This document shows positions 9,215-17,127 of a DNA stretch of 64,000 nucleotides, one piece after another (the stretch's first letter is position 1; each line of letters opens with the position of its first letter). The notes under the pieces were generated by a model. The model worked only from the letters and a program-made list of their open reading frames with translations. It ran no database searches and was not told the DNA's origin. The stretch is from Microbacterium esteraromaticum (GTDB lineage: Bacteria; Actinomycetota; Actinomycetes; Actinomycetales; Microbacteriaceae). Made by a program: the position numbers and the translations under genes. The stretch is taken from positions 1,984,001-2,048,000 of the forward strand of contig NZ_CP043732.1 in the NCBI RefSeq assembly GCF_014084045.1. Direction: 5' to 3'.

Positions 9215-9250
9215 AGAAGAGGCTCGCACCCTACGGTGCGAGCCTCTTCT
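9215..9250. terminator. Strong bidirectional terminator
   Basis: A perfect 16-bp inverted repeat (9215-9230 with 9235-9250) with a CTAC loop lies 14 bp after the Tat-protein stop and 6 bp before the end of the convergent glycosyltransferase. Because the arms begin with AGAAG and end with CTTCT, each strand has a T-rich end, so it can serve both genes. Confidence 0.88.
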
Positions 9251-9256
9251 GTGTCA

Positions 9257-10357
9257 TCACCTCAGGCCGTCGAGCACCGAGCGCAGTCGCGTCACGCGTG
9301 CGCTCCAGTCATCGCCGCGACCGCTCGCGCCATGGGGGAACGGCTTCGACGAGCGCATGGCATCGGTCACGGCTGCGGCGAACCCGTCGCTGTCGACCAC
9401 GACGGTTGACGGGTCGTCGCGGAACCCGGCGACAGCCGTCGAGACGACCGGCCGGCCCACCGCGCGATACTCATAGAGCTTGAGCGGGTCGAGGCTCTCG
9501 GTGAAGGGCGTCACCACGTGCGGCACGACCAGGGCATCCGCATGCTGCAGGTATGCGGGGACCTCGTCGCGGCTCTTCGCGCCGACCATCATCACGCCGC
9601 CGGCACGCAGCGCCACCGAGTCAGGCGCCGGCAGAGCATCGGGCCCGACCAGCACGAGCGTGCCCTCAGCGCCCAGCGCCGCAGCGGTGCGCAGGCAGAG
9701 CTCGACGTCGAGCCGATCGCGGTGCAGAGTGCCGGCGTACACGGCAGCGCGACCGATGGGAAGGTCAGCGGGGCGGGTCGTCGGCATCCGGTAGCGCGCG
9801 AGGTCGACGGCGTTCTGCACGAGCACGATGTCGTCGCGCTGGTCGCTCTTGCGTCGCACCAGCTCGGGGGAGCACGCGACCACAGCGGCTGCGTTGCGCA
9901 TCAGCCACTGCTCGCCCTCGCGGATGCGGGCGCGCTCAGCCTCCGGACGCTCGGCCGCCAGCCAGTCATCCGTGATGTCGTACAGCGACGTCCATCCTGA
10001 GAGGCGGGCCACGACGGCCGCACCCGGATCGTTCACCCAGATGATCGGCGAGGTCATCCCGAGCTTCGCCGCCGCGGCGACCACGGCCCGTGCACGCCGC
10101 TCATCGGCTCGCCCGTCGAGTCGTCGCGGCAGCACCTTCAGCGGACGCAGCGTCCACAGTCGGTCGGTGACCCGGCGCACCCCATGACCGAACTCGGGCA
10201 CGCGCCCACGGCGCAGGGCGTGAAGCGGATCGTCCGGGGGCTCGACGAACAGCACTCGCAGGGTCGAGTCCTGCGCGAGCAGACCCGCGATCAGGTACTG
10301 GTTGCGACGCCAGACGTCGTCCCAGGGCTCGAGCGACTGCACCACCAGGTCGGTCAT
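9257..10357 (-). CDS. Glycosyltransferase, TuaH-like GT4
   Basis: A 366-residue GT-B protein. It starts TDLVVQSLEPWDDVWRRNQ and has VLFVEPPDDPLH, IIWVNDPGAA, SLYDITDDWL, ACSPELVRRK, VQNAVDLARY and the late donor-site segment SLDPLKLYEYRAVGRPVV. This WRRNQ/DITDDW pattern is typical of the TuaH-like glycosyltransferases of teichuronic-acid type clusters. It is the last gene of a four-gene minus-strand operon (14497 to 9257) in which each gene overlaps the next by 1-4 nt. It ends at the strong terminator shared with the Tat protein. It probably adds one sugar of the left-hand glycan. Confidence 0.85.
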   Translation of the reverse strand: MTDLVVQSLEPWDDVWRRNQYLIAGLLAQDSTLRVLFVEPPDDPLHALRRGRVPEFGHGVRRVTDRLWTLRPLKVLPRRLDGRADERRARAVVAAAAKLGMTSPIIWVNDPGAAVVARLSGWTSLYDITDDWLAAERPEAERARIREGEQWLMRNAAAVVACSPELVRRKSDQRDDIVLVQNAVDLARYRMPTTRPADLPIGRAAVYAGTLHRDRLDVELCLRTAAALGAEGTLVLVGPDALPAPDSVALRAGGVMMVGAKSRDEVPAYLQHADALVVPHVVTPFTESLDPLKLYEYRAVGRPVVSTAVAGFRDDPSTVVVDSDGFAAAVTDAMRSSKPFPHGASGRGDDWSARVTRLRSVLDGLR

Positions 10358-11394
10358 CGCGCCCTCCGCCGTTCGATCGCGCGTCGATACACGAGCTCTG
10401 TGGCACCGGCCTGACCTCGCAGGGTGAACCGCTCTCGCTGGCGTCGCCGCTGCGCCTGGGCGAGCGCAGCCCGGCGCGGAGCGTCGGCGGCCAGGGTGCG
10501 CAGCAGCGCCGCGGCACCCTGCTCGTCTCCGGGCGCAAACAGCGCGGCACCGTCGAGATCCCGCAGCATCTCGGCATGCCCTCCGGCATCCGTCGCGACC
10601 ACGGGCAGACCGGATGCCATCGACTCGACCACCGTCAATCCGAAGTGCTCGAACGGCGAGGTGGCGAGCAGCATCCCCGCCGCCTGCATAAGGTGAGGAA
10701 GGTCGTCCCGGAACCCGAGGAAGCGGACGTGGTCTGCGAGCCCCCGCTCTTCGACGAGTCGACGCAGGTGCTGCTCGTCGGGGCCGCTTCCCGCGATGTC
10801 CAGACGCCAGCCGTCTGCCGCGATCCCCGATGCGGCGAAGGCGCGGATGCCGTCTGCCGTGCTCTTCTCTGGCTGCAGCCGCTGCGCCATCAGCACCGAT
10901 CTCGCGCGGATCAGGCCTGCGTCGTCGACCGGATCGACGCCGGGATGCACGACGGTCGACGCCACGCGGATCGACTCCGCCACCGCATCGCTGATCGCGA
11001 TCTCGGCATCCAGCATCCGCTCGGCGAGGCGGTAGGCCGCACCGGGGCCCGTCGACCCGCGCCGGAGCGCGAAGTGACGTGTCGAGACGAGAGCCGGGCT
11101 CGGGCGGGTGACGAGGCTCGCGGCGATGGCGGCCAGGTCAGCGGAGGTCATGTGCGCATTGACGACGTCGACGTCCGCCGAGCGGATGGCGGTGAGCGCC
11201 TGACCGAAGCTCGCCGAGGGCGCGAACGGCACGCCGGCCTCGCGAAGCGGCCCGGCCATCATCGCGGGGTCGCCGCCGGCGACGAGGACATCGTGGCCGT
11301 CCGCGGCCTGGATCGTCGCGAGCCGGCGGATGAACTGCTCGACGCCTGCGAAGCGGTCGGAGGTCGTCACGTGCAGGATGCGCAGGCGTCTCAT
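10354..11394 (-). CDS. Glycosyltransferase, GT4 family
   Basis: A 346-residue GT4 enzyme beginning RILHVTTSDRFAGVEQFIRR, with an acceptor-side glycine loop. Later motifs are VNAHMTSADLAAI, VSTRHFALRRG, VHPGVDPVDD, RLQPEKSTADGIRAF, GSGPDEQHLR and TSPFEHFGLTVVESMASGLP, which holds the paired catalytic-loop glutamates. ATG at 11394 shares ATGA with the stop of the upstream gene; 34 further upstream codons are open but are Arg/Ala-rich shadow sequence. It also overlaps the downstream TuaH-like gene by 4 nt, so translational coupling is likely. The sugar specificity is not predictable. Confidence 0.86.
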   Translation of the reverse strand: MRRLRILHVTTSDRFAGVEQFIRRLATIQAADGHDVLVAGGDPAMMAGPLREAGVPFAPSASFGQALTAIRSADVDVVNAHMTSADLAAIAASLVTRPSPALVSTRHFALRRGSTGPGAAYRLAERMLDAEIAISDAVAESIRVASTVVHPGVDPVDDAGLIRARSVLMAQRLQPEKSTADGIRAFAASGIAADGWRLDIAGSGPDEQHLRRLVEERGLADHVRFLGFRDDLPHLMQAAGMLLATSPFEHFGLTVVESMASGLPVVATDAGGHAEMLRDLDGAALFAPGDEQGAAALLRTLAADAPRRAALAQAQRRRQRERFTLRGQAGATELVYRRAIERRRAR

Positions 11395-12524
11395 CGGGCA
11401 GCCTCCGGCGCGCGCTGCTGCGTGACCTCGCGCAGCAGCGCGAGGTACCTTTCGGCTGCTGCCCGCCAGGTGAGGTGCTCCACGCTCGACCGGCATGCCG
11501 AGCGCCAGTCGTCGACATCGGTCGCGGCGACGCGCTCGAGCAGCTCGCCGATCGCGGCAGGATCGCGGTCGACGAGGTGGCCGTTCACGCCGTCGACGAT
11601 GACGTCGGGCGCGCAGCCGGTGGGCGTCGCTATGACGGGGACGCCGCTGGCCAGCGCCTCGGTGATCACCAGGCCGTACGACTCGTACGAGCTCGGGAAG
11701 ACGAACATGTCGGCAGCCGAGAAGTACCGCGGCAGATCGCTCTGCGGCCCGACGAACAGCACCCGGGCGGCGACCCCGGCACGACCTGCTCGACGCCGCA
11801 TGCGCTCGATCGCCGCGCTGTCGCCGCCCACGACCAGCAGCAGGACCGTCGGCGCGTGGACGAGCGCATCGATCGCCTCGGCGACGCCTTTGCGCTCGAG
11901 CTCGTGTCCGATGAACAGAGCCACCCGATGCTCTGCGTCCAGACCGAGGGCAGCACGTGCGGCGGTCCGCTGCGCTTCATCCGGCGGCCCGAACCTGTCG
12001 AGATCGACGCCGTGCGGGATGACGGTGACAGGAGCCGCGAGGCGGCCGTACACGCGGGTGAGCTCGTCGACCTCGCGATCGGTGAGGGCCACGATCGCGC
12101 GGTGCGAGTGACCGCGATAGCGGATGCGGTCGCGGACGAACGTGAACGTGTGCAGCGGATTGCGCGCCATGCGCCACACGGCGTCGCCTCGAGCGCGCAT
12201 CGACGAGAACACGATGCCATGGTTGACGTACACATCGCCGGTCATCACCGCGTTGTGACAGATCGAGACGGCACCAGGGCGGTCGGCGAGGAAGCGTCTC
12301 GCCTTGCGCGTGCCCGCGAGCGAGAAGTCGACCGCGTACCAGACCCGGGAGAGCCGGTGCAGCAGCAGCGAACGGAACCGCCTGCGGCTGTGACCGCGCG
12401 CGGTGTCGGCGGTGAAGTTCTCGACCCGGTGCCCCAGCCGTTCGAACTCGAGCGCCAGCCGCTGCGCTGTGCCGCCGACGCCTGAGCCCGAGCCGATGGT
12501 GGGAACGATCTGCACGATGTGCAT
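11391..12524 (-). CDS. Glycosyltransferase, GT4 family
   Basis: A 377-residue GT4 protein. The start MHIVQIVPTIGSGSGVGGTA carries the glycine-rich acceptor loop. It continues with YVNHGIVFSSMRARG, ALTDREVDELTRVYG, VIPHGVDLDRFGPP, LFIGHELERKGVAEAI, VGGDSAAIERM and PSSYESYGLVITEALASGVP. The start ATG at 12524 shares one base with the stop of the two-domain transferase upstream (TGATG), a classical coupling arrangement. A much longer open frame to 13682 is antisense shadow and is not used. It is the second gene of the four-gene operon. Confidence 0.86.
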   Translation of the reverse strand: MHIVQIVPTIGSGSGVGGTAQRLALEFERLGHRVENFTADTARGHSRRRFRSLLLHRLSRVWYAVDFSLAGTRKARRFLADRPGAVSICHNAVMTGDVYVNHGIVFSSMRARGDAVWRMARNPLHTFTFVRDRIRYRGHSHRAIVALTDREVDELTRVYGRLAAPVTVIPHGVDLDRFGPPDEAQRTAARAALGLDAEHRVALFIGHELERKGVAEAIDALVHAPTVLLLVVGGDSAAIERMRRRAGRAGVAARVLFVGPQSDLPRYFSAADMFVFPSSYESYGLVITEALASGVPVIATPTGCAPDVIVDGVNGHLVDRDPAAIGELLERVAATDVDDWRSACRSSVEHLTWRAAAERYLALLREVTQQRAPEAAR

Positions 12525-14497
12525 CACGCCACCGCCGACTCGGCCGCCGGCGCCGTCTCGCGGAACCGCTTCTCGATCCGCACCGGGCCGAGCCGGTAGA
12601 GGGCCGCCCGCCGTCGTGCCTGAGCGCCGCGCTCGCCGCGCAGCGCGACCGAGCGCATCGTCGCGCCCAGCCATCCCGCCGTGCGCGCCGAAGCCCAGCC
12701 GATCGCGCCATGGTGCTTGCGGAAGTAGCGCTCCTGAGACGCGAAGAACAGGGCCTCGCGCCGACGGGGGTCGCTGCTGGTGCCTGCACCGACATGCAGG
12801 GCCTCGATGTCCTCCGCGACGCCGTGCCGCCACCCCATCAGGTGGGCGCGGTACGCCCAGTCGGTCTCCTCGGCATAGAGGAAGAAGCGCTCGTCGAACG
12901 CGCCGACGTGCTCGAGGGCTTCGGAGCGCAGCAGCAGCACCGAGCCGATCACGAAGCCGCCGCCGCGGCGCAGTCGGCCGGCGCCGACCGCATCGAGCCA
13001 CGCCCCCGCCGGCGAGGGGAACGGCCAGCGCACCCTCGCCTGGCGCCCGGTCTCGTCGGCCTGTCGCGGACCGACGCTCGCCAGGCTCGGGTCGGCCCGC
13101 AGCGCGCGGTGCAGGCGGTGGGCGTCGAACTCGCTGATCACGGCATCCGGGTTCAGCAGCAGCACGTCGGCGCCCGGCGCGAGCCGGTCGGCGAGCACCC
13201 GGTTGACGGCCGGCCCGAAACCGAGGTTGCCGCCGGCGTCGAGATATCGGACCCCGAGCTCCGCGCAGAGGTCGCGGATCTCCTGCAGCGAGGAGTTGTC
13301 GATCACCGTGACCGGAAGCCCGGCGACCGGCTCGAGGGAGCGGCGCAGCAGCTCGGGCGACCCGTAGGCGACGACGACGACCTCGAGCCGGTGCGGAGCG
13401 GTTGAGACCGCGCGAGTCGTCGCCCGGTACAGGTCGCGGAGGCGATCGGCGACCGCCTCCCACGAGCACTCCCGCGCACGGGCGAATCCCGCGGTGCGCA
13501 GGGCCGAGTGCTCGGGACCGGATGCCCGAACCAGTGCTTCGGAGAGCGCCGCCGCGTCTCCACGGGGCACGATGAGCCCGGCGCCGCCGACCACCTCGGG
13601 CAGCGCGCCCGCATCGCTCGAGACGACCGGCACACCCGCGGCCATGGCCTCTACGGCGACCCTGCCGAACTGCTCGGTCCACGCCGGCGTCGGCACCGTC
13701 GGCACGGCGAGCACATCGATGGAGGCGTAGAACTCGGGCATCCGCGCTGGCGCGACGGCCCCGACGAGCTCGACGCGGTCGGCGATGCCGAGAACCCTGC
13801 TCCGTTCGCCGATCTCGCCCGCGAGCGGGCCGTCGCCGGCGAGTCGCGCGTGCAGCCTCGGCTGAGCGGCGACCGCGCGCAGAAGCACCTGCAGGCCCTT
13901 CTCCTCGACGAGCCGGCCGACGAACCCGACGACGATCGGCTCGTCGTCGGCCACGGCGGGGCGACCGGCATCATCAGGCATCCTCTCGGTCTCGACGCCG
14001 AGCGGGACGAGCTGCGGACGGCCGGAGAACCCCTTGTCGACGCAGATCGCGCCCGCCTCGCTGTTGCAGACCGAGAGTCCGGACGCCGCCCGAAGCGCCA
14101 TCCGCTCGAACCAGCGGAACGGCACCGGGTAGCGCTTGCGGATGTTCTGCGCGGAGTACAGCACGAACGGCGCGGTCTGCCGGCGCAGCCAGCGCAGCAG
14201 CAGCACCTCTGCCGTCGCCAGCGCGAAGGGCTCCTCGTGGATGTCGATCACATCCCACTGCTCGCCGAGCGCTTGCCACAGCGGTCCGGGGGAGTAGAGG
14301 AACAGCGCAGGATGCCTGCCCAGCGTCGACGCCGGGCGCACCCACGGCTCGGCGTCGTCGAGCATCACCTCCGCGCCGCCCGCATGCCAGCGCCGAGCCG
14401 TGATGAGCTCGATCTGCTCACCTCGTCCCCGCAGTGCCCTTTCCCGTGCACGCCACGGCCCCACCGTCGCGCTGTGGGAAATTCTCAGTACACGCAA
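12524..14497 (-). CDS. Two-domain glycosyltransferase: GT4 fused to GT2
   Basis: A 657-residue fusion. Residues 1-370 form a GT4 unit (RVLRISHSATVGPWRARERA, YSAQNIRKRYPVPFRWFE, VGFVGRLVEEKGLQVLLRA, GDGPLAGE, TEQFGRVAVEAMAAGVPVVS). Residues about 375-640 form a GT2 rhamnosyltransferase-like unit (LEVVVVAYGSPELL, VIDNSSLQEI, GGNLGFGPAVNR, VLLLNPDAVIS, FLYAEETDWAYRAHLMGW). Such a protein could add two successive sugars. The start is TTG at 14497, supported by AGGGGAG 5 nt upstream; no ATG or GTG start fits. It is the first gene of the four-gene minus operon and is divergent from the gene at 14656. Confidence 0.87.
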   Translation of the reverse strand: MRVLRISHSATVGPWRARERALRGRGEQIELITARRWHAGGAEVMLDDAEPWVRPASTLGRHPALFLYSPGPLWQALGEQWDVIDIHEEPFALATAEVLLLRWLRRQTAPFVLYSAQNIRKRYPVPFRWFERMALRAASGLSVCNSEAGAICVDKGFSGRPQLVPLGVETERMPDDAGRPAVADDEPIVVGFVGRLVEEKGLQVLLRAVAAQPRLHARLAGDGPLAGEIGERSRVLGIADRVELVGAVAPARMPEFYASIDVLAVPTVPTPAWTEQFGRVAVEAMAAGVPVVSSDAGALPEVVGGAGLIVPRGDAAALSEALVRASGPEHSALRTAGFARARECSWEAVADRLRDLYRATTRAVSTAPHRLEVVVVAYGSPELLRRSLEPVAGLPVTVIDNSSLQEIRDLCAELGVRYLDAGGNLGFGPAVNRVLADRLAPGADVLLLNPDAVISEFDAHRLHRALRADPSLASVGPRQADETGRQARVRWPFPSPAGAWLDAVGAGRLRRGGGFVIGSVLLLRSEALEHVGAFDERFFLYAEETDWAYRAHLMGWRHGVAEDIEALHVGAGTSSDPRRREALFFASQERYFRKHHGAIGWASARTAGWLGATMRSVALRGERGAQARRRAALYRLGPVRIEKRFRETAPAAESAVA

Positions 14498-14630
14498 CCC
14501 GACTCCCCTGTAGGCTATGACAACAATAGACCGCAGGCACTACTCCCTGGTGCCTGAGGTGACACTTGGCGGACGTCGGGAAACGTTCGTCGGGGGAGAT
14601 CAGGGAGCGCGGCAACTGGGAGCCGTGAAT

Positions 14631-14657
14631 CTGGGGATTGCTGGGGATTCTGGGGAT
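14631..14657 (+). promoter_or_regulatory. Tandem CTGGGGAT units at a translation start
   Basis: Three CTGGGGAT units begin at 14631, 14641 and 14650. The GGGGA of the second is placed as the ribosome-binding site and the third overlaps the ATG at 14656. Competing GGGGA sites could modulate initiation, or the repeat could be a binding site. It lies in the 158-bp divergent region between the fused transferase and the next GT4 gene. Confidence 0.4.
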
Positions 14658-15918
14658 GGATGCTTCGCGTTTCGCGAGTCCGCACATCGTGCACCTCGCG
14701 CACACCACGGCGGCCGGGGGCGCCGAGCTCGCGCTCAGGCGCCTGCTCGACGCCGAATCCGATTGGCAGGCCAGCCTGCTCGTTCCCGCCCGCGAGGAGG
14801 AGGACGTCTTCTCCGAGGTGAGCAGCCGATCGGTGCGCGGCGTGCGCCAGCTCGCGGGGGCGAGCTCCGGCGGTCCGCTGCGCATGGTCGGGCTGGCGGC
14901 GCGACTGCTCGTGCAGGCAGCCGTCACGCGCTGGCATCACCGCGTGCGCGACAGCGACCTCGTCGTCGCGAACTCCACACGCGCCGCCGCGTACGGCGCT
15001 CTCGCCGTCCTCGGCACCGAACGGCCGTTCGTCGTGCACCTGCGCGACCACGTCACCCCCGAGTCGCTCGGCTCGTTCGGCTACAAGATGATGACCAGAC
15101 TCGTGCTGCCGCGTGCCGACGGGGTCGTCGCGAATTCCAGGGGAACTCTCGCGACTGCATCGTCGTTCCTGCGTCATGACGCGGTCAGCGCGGTGATCCC
15201 CAGCCCGTCCGGCCTCGGGGCGCTGCGTTCTCTGCCGCGTGCAGAGGGGCAGCCGTTGCGGATCGGGATGCTCGCTCGCCTCGACCCGTGGAAGGGCCAG
15301 CTCGATCTCATCGAGGCGTTCGCCAGGGCCTTCCCCGACGGCGATGTCGAGCTCGACCTCGCCGGCGCCGCCCTGTTCGAGCACGACTCGTTCGTTGCGC
15401 AGCTCAGGCGCCGCGCCGAAGAGCTCGGCGTCGCTGACCGCGTGAACTTCCTCGGGCACGTCGACGACATTGCGCCGCTGCTCGCCTCATGGAGCATCAC
15501 CGTGCAGTACTCGATGCGACCCGAGCCGCTCGGGCAGAACGTGCTGCAATGCCTCGCCGCAGGTACGGCACTGGTCACCGCCGATGAGGGCGGGCCGGTC
15601 GAGTGGGTGCACCACGAGCAGAACGGACTCCGAGTCGCACCGCGCGACGTCGATGCGCTCTCTGCAGCCCTGCGCCGCCTTGCCGACGACCCGCAGCTGC
15701 GCATGCGACTGGGCCGCGCGGCCAGGGCGACACCGGGTCTGCTCGACGACGCCGACATCGCGACGATCCACGCGCACCTGTACCGTGACGTGATCGGAAC
15801 GGCCTACACCGGACGCATGGACCACGTCGATCTCACGCCTGTGCCGATCCCGCTCGAATCGTCGCACCCGATCGCAGCTTTCCAGGCCATCCCCGTCGCC
15901 GGAGCGCGGACCACCTGA
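14656..15918 (+). CDS. Glycosyltransferase, GT4 family
   Basis: A 420-residue GT4 protein: HIVHLAHTTAAGGAELALRR at the start, VVANSTRAAAYGAL, FVVHLRDHVTPESLG, VVANSRGTLATASSF, VIPSPSGLGAL, IGMLARLDPWKGQLDLIEAF, FLGHVDDIAPLLASW and QYSMRPEPLGQNVLQCLAAG. The last segment replaces the usual E-x7-E by EPLGQNVLQ, so one catalytic-loop glutamate is substituted by Gln. ATG at 14656 is preferred over TTG at 14638 because GGGGA lies 8 nt upstream. It is followed by a leaderless promoter for the nucleotidyltransferase gene. Substrate unknown. Confidence 0.84.
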   Translation: MDASRFASPHIVHLAHTTAAGGAELALRRLLDAESDWQASLLVPAREEEDVFSEVSSRSVRGVRQLAGASSGGPLRMVGLAARLLVQAAVTRWHHRVRDSDLVVANSTRAAAYGALAVLGTERPFVVHLRDHVTPESLGSFGYKMMTRLVLPRADGVVANSRGTLATASSFLRHDAVSAVIPSPSGLGALRSLPRAEGQPLRIGMLARLDPWKGQLDLIEAFARAFPDGDVELDLAGAALFEHDSFVAQLRRRAEELGVADRVNFLGHVDDIAPLLASWSITVQYSMRPEPLGQNVLQCLAAGTALVTADEGGPVEWVHHEQNGLRVAPRDVDALSAALRRLADDPQLRMRLGRAARATPGLLDDADIATIHAHLYRDVIGTAYTGRMDHVDLTPVPIPLESSHPIAAFQAIPVAGARTT

Positions 15919-15923
15919 TCGTC

Positions 15924-15929
15924 TAGGCT
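15924..15929 (+). promoter_or_regulatory. Leaderless-type -10 box TAGGCT
   Basis: TAGGCT ends exactly 6 nt before the GTG at 15936, the spacing of an actinobacterial -10 element whose transcript begins at the start codon. No clear -35 is visible. Confidence 0.6.
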
Positions 15930-15935
15930 GACGGC

Positions 15936-16820
15936 GTGATCGAGTCTGCGCCGGGTGCGCCCACCTCGCGCCCGACGCCGAGCGTGCCGGGCCGCGCTCG
16001 GATTGCGCTCGCACGGGCGGCGGTGCAGGTGATCGCCGACGGCATCGACGTGCGTCTGCTGCACATCAAGGGCGACGCCGTCGACCCTGCTTTGCGCCCC
16101 CTGCCGAGACCGGGGTCTGATGTGGATCTGCTCGCCGACCCCGCACGCATCGCCGTGCTGCATCGCGCACTGCTCGCCCACGGCTGGCGGGTGTACAGCA
16201 CCTTCCGCTTCGGATCGTCATTCGAGCACGCGCAGACCTACACTCACGCGATCTGGGGATATCTCGACCTGCATCGTCGGTTCCCCGGCATCGGGCTTCC
16301 CGACCAGGAGGCGTTCGACCAGCTCTGGCAGGACCGCACCCAGCGCGACGCCTGCGGGATCCCCATTCAGACGCCGAGCATCGATGCCCAGCTGCTCATC
16401 CTCGTGCTCAACGCCGCGCGCAGCCGCGGCCGGGTGCCAGAGCCCTGGAGTCAGCTCGACGGCGACGGCAGGCGGCGCCTGAACTCGCTCGTCGCGCGGC
16501 TGCGCGCCGAGGTCGCGGTCGCAGCCCTCACCGGCGGACTCGACCGTTACCGTCGGCGTCGTGAGCACCTGCTGTGGAGGGTGACCGTGCAGGGCGGGCC
16601 CCGGATCGCCGAGTGGTGGGGGCGGATCCTCGCCCAGCCGACGCTGCGCGGACGCCTGAGAGTCACGGCGCAGGCTCCGCTTGTGAACACCGACCGGCTC
16701 ACCCGCCGGCTCGGGCGTGAGCCGCGACCCCACGAGGTCGTCGTGGAGTTCTTCGCACGGGGCGTGCGCGGCGTTCGCGAGGGCGTGACGATGCTCGTCC
16801 GGAAGACGGGCAGGCGATGA
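15936..16820 (+). CDS. Nucleotidyltransferase-fold protein (NTP_transf_5 type)
   Basis: A 294-residue protein of the uncharacterised nucleotidyltransferase family PF14907. The diagnostic region is VRLLHIKGDAVD followed by RPGSDVDLLADP, a KG...DxD pattern of the Pol-beta fold, and later YTHAIWGYLDLHRRFPGI. The start is GTG and transcription is probably leaderless. Its stop overlaps the ATG of the PqqD-like gene (ATGA). This family is often found next to PqqD-like and HPr-kinase-like proteins in lasso-peptide and exopolysaccharide clusters; its reaction is not established. Here the PqqD-like partner and a MauE-thioredoxin protein follow, but no lasso-peptide protease or cyclase does. Confidence 0.75.
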   Translation: MIESAPGAPTSRPTPSVPGRARIALARAAVQVIADGIDVRLLHIKGDAVDPALRPLPRPGSDVDLLADPARIAVLHRALLAHGWRVYSTFRFGSSFEHAQTYTHAIWGYLDLHRRFPGIGLPDQEAFDQLWQDRTQRDACGIPIQTPSIDAQLLILVLNAARSRGRVPEPWSQLDGDGRRRLNSLVARLRAEVAVAALTGGLDRYRRRREHLLWRVTVQGGPRIAEWWGRILAQPTLRGRLRVTAQAPLVNTDRLTRRLGREPRPHEVVVEFFARGVRGVREGVTMLVRKTGRR

Positions 16821-17089
16821 GCGACACGCTGCATCCGCATCCGCTCTGCGGAGTCTTCGACGACGGCGCAGAGCTGTATGTGGCGCGTCTGCCCGACGGC
16901 CCGATTCTCGCGCTCGACGAGGTGTCGGCGCTGATCTGGCGCTCGGCCGCCTATGGTTCCCGTGCCGACGTTGTCGCGCGGGTCGTTGAGGCGACGGGGG
17001 AGGCGCCGGAAGCCGTCCGTCCCTACATCGATGCGTTCCTCGATGACCTGGTGAGCAGGGGGCTTCTCGTCGTCACTCCAGGGGTCTAG
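16817..17089 (+). CDS. PqqD-family small protein
   Basis: A 90-residue protein with the PqqD/RiPP-recognition-element pattern: a beta wing (LYVARLPDGPILALDE), then a helix SALIWRSAAYGS, then a C-terminal helical part ending DAFLDDLVSRGLLVV. In RiPP pathways such domains bind leader peptides. In polysaccharide clusters similar stand-alone copies occur with no known peptide. It overlaps the nucleotidyltransferase gene by 4 nt, so the two are cotranslated and may form a complex. No precursor peptide was recognised nearby; the closest candidate for an exported partner is the Tat protein at 8719, which is speculation. Confidence 0.75.
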   Translation: MSDTLHPHPLCGVFDDGAELYVARLPDGPILALDEVSALIWRSAAYGSRADVVARVVEATGEAPEAVRPYIDAFLDDLVSRGLLVVTPGV

Positions 17090-17115
17090 CGAGCCTCGTG
17101 GGGCGGCGCGCCGAA

Positions 17116-17121
17116 TAGCAT
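17116..17121 (+). promoter_or_regulatory. Leaderless-type -10 box TAGCAT
   Basis: TAGCAT ends 6 nt before the GTG at 17128. The intervening GGGGAG is too close to the start to act as a normal ribosome-binding site, which favours a leaderless transcript. Confidence 0.5.
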
Positions 17122-17127
17122 GGGGAG

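Noticed and set aside
11391..13682. A 763-codon open frame on the minus strand
   Set aside because: The upstream half is an Arg/Gly-rich shadow of the fused glycosyltransferase; the real gene starts at ATG 12524 in a TGATG overlap.
15936..17089. A lasso-peptide biosynthesis cluster
   Set aside because: PqqD-like and nucleotidyltransferase genes are present, but no precursor peptide, B2-type protease or cyclase gene is seen within several kilobases.
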